Shown: piece after piece, positions 7,167 to 15,623 of the stretch | How the letters are laid out: the number at the start of each line of letters is the position of its first letter | How positions within the stretch are numbered: the stretch's first letter is position 1 | NCBI GenBank assembly: GCA_045604965.1 | Contig: JAZUPB010000040.1 | Span: 1-64,000 of the forward strand | Length of the DNA stretch: 64,000 nt | Reading direction: 5' to 3' | From: JAISGQ01 sp045604965 | GTDB lineage: Bacteria > Bacillota > Clostridia > Oscillospirales > Acutalibacteraceae | Translations under genes and position numbers: made by a program | Notes under the pieces: generated by a model | The model's input: the letters and a program-made list of their open reading frames with translations, nothing else | Databases searched by the model: none | Told to the model about the DNA's origin: nothing

Positions 7167-7571
7167 ATGAAGATTGCTGTCGTAGGCTCACGGGATATCT
7201 CATTAAGCTTCGAGCGCTTCTACGAGCTGCTTCGAGATCTTATTCCCGATGAAGCCACGGCAATTATATCGGGAGGTGCCAAGGGTGTCGACAGTCTGGC
7301 CGCACGTTTTGCAAAGGAACTCGGTCTCCCTGTGGAGGAATTCCTGCCCGATTACAAGCTCTTCGGCAAAATCGCTCCCCTGGTCCGAAATCGCACCATA
7401 GTTGAGAACGCTGATTTTGTTGTTGCTATATGGGACGGAAAATCCAAAGGCACGCTCAACACCATCGACTACACTCTTGATTCAAACAAGCCGCTCGTAA
7501 TTTATTACACTGAGCGCGATGAAGTCAGACTATTTACCCCATACAACACGGAGGATACAAATGAAAATTAG
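7167..7571 (+). CDS. SLOG-domain (DUF2493-like) nucleotide-binding protein
   Basis: 134 residues. The start ATG at 7167 follows AGAAGGAG at good spacing. The protein is a single small Rossmann-type SLOG fold: MKIAVVGSRDI at the N-terminus, the glycine-rich ISGGAKGVDSLAARFA around residue 38 and ENADFVVAIWDGKSKGT near residue 85. These are the motifs of the DUF2493/YspA group, related to DprA and LOG proteins. SLOG domains bind nucleotides or nucleotide-derived signals and appear in stress and defence settings; no reaction can be assigned here. The stop overlaps the start of the lipoprotein gene by 11 bases, so the two are coupled. Confidence 0.8.
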   Translation: MKIAVVGSRDISLSFERFYELLRDLIPDEATAIISGGAKGVDSLAARFAKELGLPVEEFLPDYKLFGKIAPLVRNRTIVENADFVVAIWDGKSKGTLNTIDYTLDSNKPLVIYYTERDEVRLFTPYNTEDTNEN

Positions 7572-8457
7572 AATTATTGCGTCACTTCTTACTATTATCC
7601 TTCTTCTTTCGGTCGCAGGTTGTTCCTGCTCCTGCGGCGATGAGGCTCCGACACCTGAACCGATCGTTACAGAGACTGATGCCCCCGAGAACGTTCAAAC
7701 AGTTGAACTGAACGATCCTGCCCGGGCTATAGTTCAGCTCTGTGATGATTACGAGGCTTTCTCCGGGGACGATTTTGATTCCGTTCTCCGCAGATACAAT
7801 GAGCTTATGTATGAGGCAGAAGTGCTGGGCTATACCCCTGTTATAGTCTTCCCCGACGACGAGCTTGTCCGCAACATATATTCAAATCTTGATATGCTTG
7901 ATTATCAGGACAATAAATTCATTGATGCGCCGGAAAGCCTTATCAATTTCGGAATCAACGATATCCGTTCCCGTGCTTTGGACTCAAACAGCACCTTACT
8001 GCTCACTCAGCTCAAAGCAGACAGAAACAGCAATTTTGATATTATCGGTTTTGAAAGCCGCTCGGGATCTGCAGGAAATATCCCCGACGCCTTAACAAAG
8101 CCCGATGGCAATTATGATGTCATACTTATTCTCAAGTTCCACACCAAAACGCCCTGGGACGTACTCTGTTCCCTCCCTCTCGGTGGCTGGAATGAATGTC
8201 CCTCTGCATATGTACTTGCCTCAATCGCCAAGCGCTGGTATGTTGAGTGCGGTATTGTGCCTGCTCTCGTTTCAAGCAGAACACTTGAATTTCGCACTGT
8301 CAACACATTGTCTGCCGATTATGCTAAGCAGCTTGCATCAGAGATGTACTGTATTGCACCTCAGAGTGATATGTTCAGCTGCCGCTCGGCATCAGGTGTG
8401 GGAAAATATTTACAGAACACAAAATTCCTGCGCTTTGACTGGATAAGAACCAAATAA
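7561..8457 (+). CDS. Lipoprotein of unknown function
   Basis: 298 residues from the ATG at 7561, within the end of the SLOG gene; GGAGG lies a few bases upstream. A lipoprotein signal is clear: MKIRIIASLLTIILLLSVAGC, with the lipobox VAGC followed by CSCSC, so the mature protein would be tethered to the outer face of the membrane. The remaining residues (from about 60 on) form a compact mixed domain containing a DVILILKFHTKTPWDVLCS segment. I do not recognise a family. The unusual cluster of cysteines CSCSCG after the lipidation site might hold metal or form disulfides. It is the middle gene of a three-gene operon. Confidence 0.8.
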   Translation: MKIRIIASLLTIILLLSVAGCSCSCGDEAPTPEPIVTETDAPENVQTVELNDPARAIVQLCDDYEAFSGDDFDSVLRRYNELMYEAEVLGYTPVIVFPDDELVRNIYSNLDMLDYQDNKFIDAPESLINFGINDIRSRALDSNSTLLLTQLKADRNSNFDIIGFESRSGSAGNIPDALTKPDGNYDVILILKFHTKTPWDVLCSLPLGGWNECPSAYVLASIAKRWYVECGIVPALVSSRTLEFRTVNTLSADYAKQLASEMYCIAPQSDMFSCRSASGVGKYLQNTKFLRFDWIRTK

Positions 8458-8469
8458 GGATTTGATATA

Positions 8470-8832
8470 ATGGCTTACGAAAAGAACTTTATTATCCCCG
8501 ATGAAAGGATTCGTCCGCTGATTTCCGGACGCGGTACATGCCGTATTCCCGACACTCTCCTGATTCTCGGTAAAGAGCTCACTCTTTTTTACCGCATTAT
8601 GCCCACTGAGTATTCCGACAGCGGCTGGAGATTCTTTTCCGGCACCGAATCCGACGAATATCTTGCACGTCCCGAATTTTACGGCACATACGATCTCAAC
8701 ATTGCCGCTAATTATTTTCCCTCTGTGATCCCTTTGCTTGACTCTCCCCCTTATTCTGCATACTGCCTTGACAAGGAACGCAGAAAATGGGCAGATATAT
8801 CCCTTTCAATGAACTGGACTGAGCTTGAATAA
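8470..8832 (+). CDS. DUF2185 (Imm33-like) protein
   Basis: 120 residues. The core SGWRFFSGTESDEYLARPEFYGTYDLNIAANYFPSVIPLLDSPP matches the DUF2185 pattern (S-G-W-R-F-F-x-G, then D-E-Y, then Y-D-x-N-x-I-A-N-Y, then D-P/S-P). The family has been linked with immunity proteins in polymorphic toxin systems, but many members stand without a toxin, as here. It starts 12 bases after the lipoprotein stop with AAGGA upstream and is followed by a bidirectional terminator, so it is the last gene of the SLOG/lipoprotein operon. No toxin gene is visible nearby; a role as an immunity protein is only a family-based guess. Confidence 0.8.
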   Translation: MAYEKNFIIPDERIRPLISGRGTCRIPDTLLILGKELTLFYRIMPTEYSDSGWRFFSGTESDEYLARPEFYGTYDLNIAANYFPSVIPLLDSPPYSAYCLDKERRKWADISLSMNWTELE

Positions 8833-8838
8833 AAATAA

Positions 8839-8864
8839 AACCGCAGCAAAAATTTGCTGCGGTT
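8839..8864. terminator. Bidirectional terminator between DUF2185 gene and acpP
   Basis: AACCGCAGCAAA/TTTGCTGCGGTT gives a 12-bp stem with a 2-base centre, with A-rich DNA before and T-rich DNA after, serving the two converging genes. Confidence 0.8.
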
Positions 8865-8881
8865 AATTTATTGCAATACAT

Positions 8882-9109
8882 TTATTTGTTTGCAGAAATG
8901 AAGTCAACGAGAGCGCCGACGGTCTTGATATTCTCAACCTCGTGATCAGGTACCTCAAACTCAAACTCATCCTCAATAGACATAATGAGATCTACAACGT
9001 CGAGGGAATCAGCACCGAGATCCTCCTGAATGTTGGTTTCTGTGGTGATGGAGTCTTCCTCAACATCAAACTGCTCAGCAAGAATAGCCTTTACCTTCTC
9101 GAATACCAT
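8882..9109 (-). CDS. acpP: Acyl carrier protein
   Basis: 75 residues, the standard size. ACP carries growing fatty-acyl chains on a 4'-phosphopantetheine attached to the serine of the DSLD motif, seen in DLGADSLDVVDLIMSIEDEF with Ser near residue 36. The protein is strongly acidic and helical as expected. GGAGGTG precedes the ATG. No other fab genes flank it in this window; it lies alone between the terminator at 8839-8864 and aroC, with its own promoter at 9217-9189. Confidence 0.97.
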   Translation of the reverse strand: MVFEKVKAILAEQFDVEEDSITTETNIQEDLGADSLDVVDLIMSIEDEFEFEVPDHEVENIKTVGALVDFISANK

Positions 9110-9188
9110 ATGCTTCGCACCTCCTTATTCGGTCAAATTATATTCGATATTTGCTGTTTTATTCACAGCAGATTATACCGTTACTGAA

Positions 9189-9217
9189 ATCTTATAAGTT
9201 ATTCGCCGCTTTGTCAA
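9189..9217 (-). promoter_or_regulatory. Sigma-A promoter for acpP
   Basis: On the minus strand TTGACA, 17 bases, TAAGAT, about 80 bases before the acpP start. Confidence 0.65.
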
Positions 9218-9269
9218 TAGAAACATTGATAATATTTATATTTTGTTCGCAATTTCCTAATTTGTCATA

Positions 9270-10361
9270 TTAGCTGAGTTTGCCTTCTGACTTCATAAGA
9301 TCCACTATCGCAATCGCAACAGCCGATTCGATTGCAGGAAGTGCACGGGGCACTATGCAGGGATCGTGCCTTCCTCCAATGGCAAGCATTGTTTCCTGCT
9401 TTTCGCGAAGGTCTACCGTCTGCTGTTTCTGGGATATGGACGGTGTCGGCTTCACTGCAGCACGCATTATTATAGGCATTCCATTGGTTATGCCGCCCAG
9501 AATACCGCCGCAGTTGTTTGTCAGGGTAATAACATTGTCTCCGTCGATTGCAAAGGGATCGTTACATTCGCTTCCGCGCATTCTGGTTACGTTGAATCCT
9601 GCGCCGAATTCTACACCCTTTACAGCAGGAACTCCGAAAACAATTGACGAAAGAACATTCTCGACTCCGCCGAACATCGGATCTCCTATTCCTGCAGGCA
9701 CGCCTGTTACTGCGATCTCAACCATTCCGCCTACGCTGTCAAGTGCTTCCTTTGCTTCGACTATGGTTCTGCGCATCTGGTCTTCCTTTGTGGGATCCAT
9801 AAGCGCAAAGTAATTTTTACCCAGTTCTGTCAGTATCTTTGAATTAATTTTTACCGGGTCAAAGGGTCTGTCGTAAACATTTCCTATTGCATATATATGT
9901 CCGCCTACGGTTATTCCGCGTTTTGCAAGTATCTGTTTGCATACGGCTCCGGCAAAGGTCAGCGGTGCTGTAAGCCTTCCGGAAAAATGGCCTCCGCCGC
10001 GCACATCATTAAAACCGTTATAGTGTACTGCGCCTGTGTAATCTGCGTGACCGGGTCTTGGAAGTCTTGCCAGCTTCTCATAATCAACAGAACGCATATT
10101 TGAGTTTTCTATAACCGCACAAAGCGGTGCTCCTGTTGTTACTCCGTTCAGGATACCCGAACATATCTCGGGGAGATCCTGTTCCTTGCGAGGAGTTGCT
10201 GTATTATCATTGCCAGGAGCTCTTCGGCTCATCTGGAACTGCAGTTCCTCCATATCAAGCTTTTCGCCTGCAGGAAGACCGTCAATTACCACGCCGATTC
10301 CAACTCCATGACTTTCACCGAATATTGAGATTTTTAAGCTATTGCCCCATGTTGATGACAT
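9270..10361 (-). CDS. aroC: Chorismate synthase
   Basis: 363 residues from the ATG at 10361, with AAAGGA upstream; an upstream in-frame ATG at 10403 lies on the promoter and is not used. The enzyme makes chorismate from EPSP, the last shared step of aromatic amino-acid synthesis, and needs reduced FMN. The family signatures are visible: FGESHGVGIGVVIDGLPAG near residue 10, GGGHFSGRLTAPLTFAG near residue 120 and GRHDPCIVPRALPAIE near the C-terminus. Other shikimate genes are not in the window, so it appears as a single-gene unit with its own TTGCAA/TATTAT promoter. Confidence 0.97.
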   Translation of the reverse strand: MSSTWGNSLKISIFGESHGVGIGVVIDGLPAGEKLDMEELQFQMSRRAPGNDNTATPRKEQDLPEICSGILNGVTTGAPLCAVIENSNMRSVDYEKLARLPRPGHADYTGAVHYNGFNDVRGGGHFSGRLTAPLTFAGAVCKQILAKRGITVGGHIYAIGNVYDRPFDPVKINSKILTELGKNYFALMDPTKEDQMRRTIVEAKEALDSVGGMVEIAVTGVPAGIGDPMFGGVENVLSSIVFGVPAVKGVEFGAGFNVTRMRGSECNDPFAIDGDNVITLTNNCGGILGGITNGMPIIMRAAVKPTPSISQKQQTVDLREKQETMLAIGGRHDPCIVPRALPAIESAVAIAIVDLMKSEGKLS

Positions 10362-10394
10362 TTTGCTGTCATTCCTTTCATTTGCTATGGGATT

Positions 10395-10423
10395 ATAATA
10401 CACTGCTTTATTCTCTGTTGCAA
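10395..10423 (-). promoter_or_regulatory. Promoter for aroC
   Basis: Minus strand TTGCAA, 17 bases, TATTAT (part of TATTATAAT), about 34 bases before the aroC start. It directly abuts the terminator of degV. Confidence 0.55.
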
Positions 10424-10426
10424 GAG

Positions 10427-10462
10427 AAAAGCGTTAAGAAAGTGTTCTTTCTTAACGCTTTT
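10427..10462 (-). terminator. Terminator of degV
   Basis: A 16-bp perfect stem (AAAAGCGTTAAGAAAG with its complement) around TGTT, six bases after the degV stop, ends in T-rich DNA. Confidence 0.85.
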
Positions 10463-10468
10463 TACAAC

Positions 10469-11350
10469 TTATTTACGTCTGTCCTTGCCAAGAATGACAA
10501 CAGCCATCGCCTTGGGTCCTACGTTAATACCTACTGCGGCACCAAGCTTGTATATACCCATAGACTTCATTTTTGTTGCCTTGCCTACTTCCTTTTCAAG
10601 CTGCTCGGCTTCTCCCACCGGAGTTCCTCTGACTACTGCATATTCGTTGAATTTCGGATCCATATTTTCCTCTGCAGCCTTGACAAGCGCAGGTATCACT
10701 TTACTGTCGCCGCGCAGTTTTTCAACAGTTGCAGTCTCGCCGTGAATCATACTCATTATAGGTCGGATGCCCAGTGCACCACCAACAATTGCGGATGCTG
10801 CACTGATTCTGCCCGACATACGTGCAAATTTCAGGTCATATACGACCATATATATCTCTGCTCTGTGAACGACCTCATCCATAAGCTCAAGGATCTCATC
10901 AACAGTACCGCCATTATTGCGAAGTCTTGCGCCGTAAATTACAGGCAATGCATAGGCAAGTGTAAATGTATGGGAATCCACAGGCTCTATTCTGAACTTA
11001 CCCTCTGCCTCGGGATGCTCTTCAAAGAAAAATTTCTTTGCGATATTTGCGGTATTGAACATACCGCTGTTCTTACTGTTGTTTGTTACGTGGATAACTG
11101 CTTCGCAACCGTCCTCATATGCTTTGAGATATGCCTGAGAGGTGGTATCAAGAGATATATGGGAGGTGGTAGGCATAACCTTTGTTTCCTCAAGCAGCTT
11201 CCAGAATTCCTCATATGTATAATCAACACCATCCTGCAGGTTTTTATCTCCCCACGCCACAGGAATCGGGAACATTTCTATATCAAGCTCTTTTGCAAGT
11301 TCTTTTGAAATATCAGAAGAGGTATCACAGAATATCCTTATTTTATGCAT
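10469..11350 (-). CDS. DegV family fatty-acid-binding protein
   Basis: 293 residues, typical of DegV/FakB proteins, which bind a fatty acid in a deep cleft and, with FakA, present it for phosphorylation. The N-terminal IRIFCDTSSDISKELAKELDI, the PTTSHISLDTTSQAY segment that lines the acyl site, and KFARMSGRISAASAIVGGALGIRPIM in the middle are the family hallmarks. No fakA gene is nearby. The gene is monocistronic, with a strong terminator behind it. Which fatty acid it prefers cannot be said. Confidence 0.92.
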   Translation of the reverse strand: MHKIRIFCDTSSDISKELAKELDIEMFPIPVAWGDKNLQDGVDYTYEEFWKLLEETKVMPTTSHISLDTTSQAYLKAYEDGCEAVIHVTNNSKNSGMFNTANIAKKFFFEEHPEAEGKFRIEPVDSHTFTLAYALPVIYGARLRNNGGTVDEILELMDEVVHRAEIYMVVYDLKFARMSGRISAASAIVGGALGIRPIMSMIHGETATVEKLRGDSKVIPALVKAAEENMDPKFNEYAVVRGTPVGEAEQLEKEVGKATKMKSMGIYKLGAAVGINVGPKAMAVVILGKDRRK

Positions 11351-11456
11351 TTCCTCACAACACTCCTTAATAAATTTTAATTATTATAACACAGTCTTTT
11401 TCATTTCGGAAGTTACAAGATTATAATTATTTACTCATACAATTTCTATATAAAAT

Positions 11457-12545
11457 TTATGTTAACAATGCACAAATTACACTGTTTGACAAAAGAAAAC
11501 CGCTGTCAGTCAAACGGATTGAATTTTCATCTGACACTATAAGTTTTTTTAGCTGCGGCAATTGAGCATTTTTGCGAATATTTTGCGGTATGAGCGTTCC
11601 GAAACGTGACATCCAGCCCTGCTCTGTTATACCCTCTGCCAGGCGCAGACGAAGCATTGCATATTCTTCCTCGCCGCCTCCTTCACCATCGTAAACAGGA
11701 ATATTGCCTATTATAAAATCTTCGGTACTTCGGGGATAATAAAATCTTCTGCCCTCAAAAAAGCTGTGTGCAGATGCACCGAAGCCAAGATATTCCTCAG
11801 CGTTCCAGTATTTGAGGTTATGACGGCTTTCCTTGCCTGTTCTTGAAAAATTTGAGATTTCATACCGTCTGTAGCCTTTTTCGGCAAGTTCAGACACACA
11901 CTGTTCGTAGAGTTCTGCGCTTTCATCTTCGTCTGGAATGTCAGGAGTGTTTTTAGCAAAGGGTGTTCCTTCTTCGATTTTCAGAAGGTATGCAGAAATA
12001 TGATCAGGAGAAAGCGAAGAAACAAAATTTATGCTTTCGGTCAGACTTTTCGAAGTTTGCCGCGGTATTCCGAGCATAAGATCGAGAGAGAGGTTTTCTA
12101 TGCCTGCACGCCTTGCATCTTCTGCTGCTGTTATGCAATTTTCTGCTGTGTGCCTTCGTCCAAGCAGCTTTAGTTCTTCGTCGATGCCTGACTGTACTCC
12201 CATCGATATACGGTTTACACCGCTGTTTTTTACTGCGCTGAAAAGAGAATACAGCGAGTCTGCGGGATTTGCCTCCATTGTTATTTCTGCATCCTGAGAT
12301 ATATGGAAGGTATTATGCAGGGCATCAAGAACACGGCAAAGATTATCTGCTCCCAGCATCGGCGGAGTGCCGCCTCCGAAGTATATTGTATCTGCGCATA
12401 TTTCTTTGTATGCTGATATAGATCGGATAAGGGCATTTGTATATTCTTCCTTTACCTTATCTGAAGCGTATCCCGAATGGAAGTCACAATAGGGACATTT
12501 CGAAGTGCAGAAAGGTATGTGAATGTATATTCCGATGGGCTGCAT
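11457..12545 (-). CDS. hemW: Radical SAM heme chaperone HemW
   Basis: 362 residues. The protein begins GIYIHIPFCTSKCPYCDFHSG, carrying the radical-SAM C-x3-C-x2-C cluster for a 4Fe-4S centre, followed by TIYFGGGTPPML and MGVQSGIDEELKLLGRRHTAE. It has the HemW/HemN-like C-terminal part with YEISNFSRTGKESRHNLKYW. HemW-type proteins bind heme and are thought to deliver it, and are often misnamed coproporphyrinogen oxidase; the extra N-terminal residues of true HemN are absent. It follows lepA on the same strand, as in Bacillus, but a terminator at 12566-12592 and a repeat lie between them. Confidence 0.93.
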   Translation of the reverse strand: MQPIGIYIHIPFCTSKCPYCDFHSGYASDKVKEEYTNALIRSISAYKEICADTIYFGGGTPPMLGADNLCRVLDALHNTFHISQDAEITMEANPADSLYSLFSAVKNSGVNRISMGVQSGIDEELKLLGRRHTAENCITAAEDARRAGIENLSLDLMLGIPRQTSKSLTESINFVSSLSPDHISAYLLKIEEGTPFAKNTPDIPDEDESAELYEQCVSELAEKGYRRYEISNFSRTGKESRHNLKYWNAEEYLGFGASAHSFFEGRRFYYPRSTEDFIIGNIPVYDGEGGGEEEYAMLRLRLAEGITEQGWMSRFGTLIPQNIRKNAQLPQLKKLIVSDENSIRLTDSGFLLSNSVICALLT

Positions 12546-12565
12546 AGGTTCGCCTCGCTTAAAAA

Positions 12566-12592
12566 CAAATGCGTGCAGAATGCACGCATTTG
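12566..12592 (-). terminator. Terminator after lepA
   Basis: A 12-bp perfect stem (CAAATGCGTGCA with its complement) with a 3-base loop, followed on the minus strand by TTTTTA. It lies about 100 bases after the lepA stop, on the far side of repeat copy B. Confidence 0.8.
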
Positions 12593-12607
12593 GATAATTA
12601 TGATTAG

Positions 12608-12680
12608 TTGAGGACTAACGTCCTCAAACTCCGTTTTCAAGGGCTCTGCCCTTAAAAATCCTGCCGCCTTTGAAAAGGCG
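12608..12680. repeat. Dispersed modular hairpin repeat, copy B
   Basis: Three hairpins match copy A in order and orientation: TTGAGGAC/GTCCTCAA at 12608-12627, AAGGGC/GCCCTT at 12639-12653 and CGCCTT/AAGGCG at 12665-12680, followed by the shared tract GCGAAACTT. Relative to copy A the stems differ by matched changes (GGGAC/GTCCC against GGGC/GCCC; CACC/GGTG against CGCC/GGCG). It sits between the lepA stop and its terminator. Confidence 0.75.
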
Positions 12681-12693
12681 AGCGAAACTTCTT

Positions 12694-14505
12694 TTATTCT
12701 TCGTCCAGCTTGAGAACTGCCATAAAGGCTTCGAAGGGTACTGATACGGAGCCGAGCTGGCGCATCTTCTTTTTACCCTCTTTCTGCTTTTCAAGCAGCT
12801 TCTTCTTTCTGGTAATATCGCCGCCGTAACATTTTGCAAGAACGTCCTTGCGCATTGCCTTTACCGTCTCTCTGGCAATTATCTTTCCTCCGATTGCTGC
12901 CTGAATGGGAACCTCAAACATCTGACGGGGAATATTTTCCTTGAGTCTTCCTGCCAGAGTTCTTGCTCTGGGGTACGCTTTATCTGCGTGAACAATAAAA
13001 CTCAGCGCGTCAACGATATCTCCGTTAAGCATTATATCAAGCTTTACAAGGCTCGATCTTACATAGCCCTTGAGGTCGTAGTCAAAGGATGCATAACCCT
13101 TTGAGCGGCTCTTTATCGCATCAAAGAAATCATAAACGATCTCATTGAGGGGAAGTTCATAGTGCATATCCACGCGATCGGTATCTATATAAGTCATCCC
13201 CTTAAATGTTCCGCGTCTGTCCTGAGCCAGTTCCATTATATTGCCCACGTATTCTGCAGGTGTATATATATGGGCATCGGTAATAGGCTCTTCTGCGTAA
13301 TCAATAAGAGCAGGATCAGGATAGTTTGTGGGATTGTCTATCTCTACCATAGTACCGTCAGTCTTATATATTCTGTATATAACGCTGGGTGCTGTGGTAA
13401 TGAGGTCAAGATCAAATTCACGGTCCAGACGTTCCTGGATTATCTCCATATGGAGAAGTCCGAGGAAACCGCATCTGAATCCGAAGCCAAGTGCTATTGA
13501 TGTTTCCGGTTCAAAGGTAAGTGCCGCATCATTGAGCTGCAGCTTGCCAAGTGCATCGCGTAGATTTTCATACTTTGCACCGTCGGCAGGATATATACCG
13601 CAATAAACCATAGGATTGACCTTGCGATAACCGGGCAGCGGCTCCGATGCAGGATTATCCACCTTGGTTATTGTATCGCCCACTCGTGCGTCGGCAACAC
13701 TCTTGATTGATGCAGCTATATAACCTACTTCACCTGCTGCTATCTCACCTACAGGGTCAAGTGTGGTTGCACGGAGGAAGCCGCACTCAACCACCTGAAA
13801 TTCTGCACCCGTATTCATCATACGAATAGTATCGCCAACCTTGACAGTACCGCTTTTTACCCTTACATAGGCGATAACACCTCTGTATGAATCATAGTAG
13901 CTGTCAAATATCATAGCCTGAAGAGGTGCTTCTCTGTCAGCTTCGGGCGGAGGTATTACCTCAACTATCTTTTCAAGTACGTCCTCGATATTGATTCCGC
14001 ATTTTGCAGATATTCTCGGTGCATCTTCCGCAGGAATTCCGATGACATCCTCTATCTCACGTATGCATCTTTCCGGGTCTGCTGAAATAAGGTCTATCTT
14101 GTTTATTACCGGCAATATTTCAAGCCCTGCATCTACCGCAAGATAGGTATTTGCAAGAGTCTGAGCCTCAATGCCCTGAGATGCGTCAACTATCAGTATT
14201 GCACCCTCACAGGCAGCGAGAGAACGGCTGACTTCGTAGTTAAAGTCAACGTGACCGGGAGTATCGATAAGATTGAAAGTATATGTCTTTCCGTCCTTGG
14301 CAGTATAGTTCAGCGCAACAGCACGGGCTTTGATTGTTATTCCGCGCTCACGTTCGAGATCCATACTGTCAAGTATCTGGTTCTCCATTTCTCTTGCGGA
14401 AACAGAACTTGTTTTTTCAAGGATACGGTCGGCAAGTGTACTCTTGCCGTGATCAATATGCGCAACAATACAGAAATTGCGCAGCAGTTCGGGAGGCGTT
14501 GCCAA
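12694..14505 (-). CDS. lepA: Elongation factor 4 (LepA)
   Basis: 603 residues, full length. LepA is a ribosome-bound GTPase that helps initiation and stalled elongation under stress. The G1 box AHIDHGKST, the switch RERGITIK, the G3 DTPGHVDF and the NKID G4 box are all visible, followed by the EF-G-like domains and the LepA-specific C-terminus with KLDIMLNGDIVDALSFIVH. The start is TTG at 14505, preceded by GAGGTG 8 bases away. It begins 11 bases after the stop of the threonine-tract gene, so the two are probably co-transcribed. Confidence 0.97.
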   Translation of the reverse strand: MATPPELLRNFCIVAHIDHGKSTLADRILEKTSSVSAREMENQILDSMDLERERGITIKARAVALNYTAKDGKTYTFNLIDTPGHVDFNYEVSRSLAACEGAILIVDASQGIEAQTLANTYLAVDAGLEILPVINKIDLISADPERCIREIEDVIGIPAEDAPRISAKCGINIEDVLEKIVEVIPPPEADREAPLQAMIFDSYYDSYRGVIAYVRVKSGTVKVGDTIRMMNTGAEFQVVECGFLRATTLDPVGEIAAGEVGYIAASIKSVADARVGDTITKVDNPASEPLPGYRKVNPMVYCGIYPADGAKYENLRDALGKLQLNDAALTFEPETSIALGFGFRCGFLGLLHMEIIQERLDREFDLDLITTAPSVIYRIYKTDGTMVEIDNPTNYPDPALIDYAEEPITDAHIYTPAEYVGNIMELAQDRRGTFKGMTYIDTDRVDMHYELPLNEIVYDFFDAIKSRSKGYASFDYDLKGYVRSSLVKLDIMLNGDIVDALSFIVHADKAYPRARTLAGRLKENIPRQMFEVPIQAAIGGKIIARETVKAMRKDVLAKCYGGDITRKKKLLEKQKEGKKKMRQLGSVSVPFEAFMAVLKLDEE

Positions 14506-14516
14506 ATTATATCACC

Positions 14517-15488
14517 TCAGAATTTATCGTTACTTCTGTAATAATGGTCGGGAAGAAGTCTCTTTCTACGCTTTCCGCTCGATGCTCCACTGGCGTTAAA
14601 CCTGCGGCGTGAGCCGGGATACAGATTGAGCTTCGGTGTGCGGTTTCTGAATATCACGGAAAGGACTACGCCGAATCCGCCGAAAATTGCCGCAAAACCG
14701 ATTATTCCAAGCAGGATATCTCCTGCACTGGTCTGCTGGGATTCCTCAATATACTCTGCGAGCTGATCGTTTTCAGGGGTGGAGAACAGATCGAGCTCGA
14801 TATCGTCTGTCACAATGGATTCCACAGGCTCTTCCTCTGATGTATCGCCCTTATTGGTAGGTGCGGTAGTTGCTTCCGTCACCGGCGCGTCACCGATTGC
14901 CAGTGTATACTTGGCTGTTCTGCCGTCGATAGACGCTGTTACCACTACAGAGCCGGTCTTTATGCCTGTTATCTTTACGCTTTGGTTATTGATCTTTTCA
15001 ACAGACACCACGCTTGTATCATCTACGGTAAATATCGTAGCATAGCTTCCGCTTATGCCTGATATTGTAAGATAAAGTGTGGTAGACTTGCCTACAGGCA
15101 CTCTCTTACTGTTTGATGCCTTGAATGTTACAGATCCGCCTGCCACCTGACCTGATGCAACATGTGCTGCTGTTGTGGTTGTTGTCGCTGTTGTGGAAGA
15201 CGTTTTTTTAGTGGACGAAGTCTTTTTTGTGGTTTTCGTTGTTCCTTTTTTAGTGGTTGTTGTACTGCCTTTCGTGGTAGTTGTCGTGGTTGCGGCAGTA
15301 GTGGTTGTAGTTGCTTTTGTCGTGGTTGTTGTCGTTGTTGTAGTTGTAGTAGTCGTGGTTGTAGCCTTGGTTGTTGTGGTTGTAGGGGAATCAGTGGTCC
15401 CCTCTCCTTCTGTAGCCAAAACAGTCAAACCTGACATACAAACAACCGCTGCAGTTATTAACAATGCAATTATTCGTTTGATTTGCAA
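14517..15488 (-). CDS. Secreted threonine-rich protein with Ig-like domain and C-terminal anchor
   Basis: 323 residues starting at TTG with AAAGGA 8 bases upstream. In order: a signal peptide (RIIALLITAAVVCMSGLTVLA), a tract of about 80 residues made almost wholly of Thr with Lys, Ala and Ser (15143-15383, encoded by varied ACA/ACC/ACT codons), a BIG2-like domain with SKRVPVGKSTTLYLTISG and VKITGIKTGSVVVTA, an acidic linker, a membrane span (ILLGIIGFAAIFGGFGVVLSV) and a basic cytoplasmic tail. This is the layout of a cell-wall-spanning protein with a mucin-like stalk that could be glycosylated. The partner or ligand is unknown. It heads an operon with lepA. Confidence 0.85.
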   Translation of the reverse strand: MQIKRIIALLITAAVVCMSGLTVLATEGEGTTDSPTTTTTKATTTTTTTTTTTTTTTKATTTTTAATTTTTTKGSTTTTKKGTTKTTKKTSSTKKTSSTTATTTTTAAHVASGQVAGGSVTFKASNSKRVPVGKSTTLYLTISGISGSYATIFTVDDTSVVSVEKINNQSVKITGIKTGSVVVTASIDGRTAKYTLAIGDAPVTEATTAPTNKGDTSEEEPVESIVTDDIELDLFSTPENDQLAEYIEESQQTSAGDILLGIIGFAAIFGGFGVVLSVIFRNRTPKLNLYPGSRRRFNASGASSGKRRKRLLPDHYYRSNDKF

Positions 15489-15577
15489 CGAAATCTTCCT
15501 TTCGTTGATTTATTTTTGGATTACGAATTAGTATTTTATCACATTTTTCTTATTTATGCAACTATTGAAAATCAAAG

Positions 15578-15613
15578 AACAGGGACAACACCCAAAAGGA
15601 TGTTGTCCCTGTT
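15578..15613 (-). terminator. Terminator of glnA
   Basis: AACAGGGACAACA pairs perfectly with TGTTGTCCCTGTT over a 10-base loop, 10 bases after the glnA stop, followed by CTTTGATTTT on the minus strand. Confidence 0.85.
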
Positions 15614-15623
15614 TTGTTATCAA

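Noticed and set aside
10127..11308. Open frame of 393 codons opposite aroC and degV
   Set aside because: It spans two real minus-strand genes and the promoter/terminator between them and is rich in Cys, Leu and His, as antisense shadows are.
15143..15383. Short-period repeat tract that could look like a CRISPR or a VNTR
   Set aside because: It is the codon run for polythreonine inside a coherent reading frame, without spacers; it is a coding tract.
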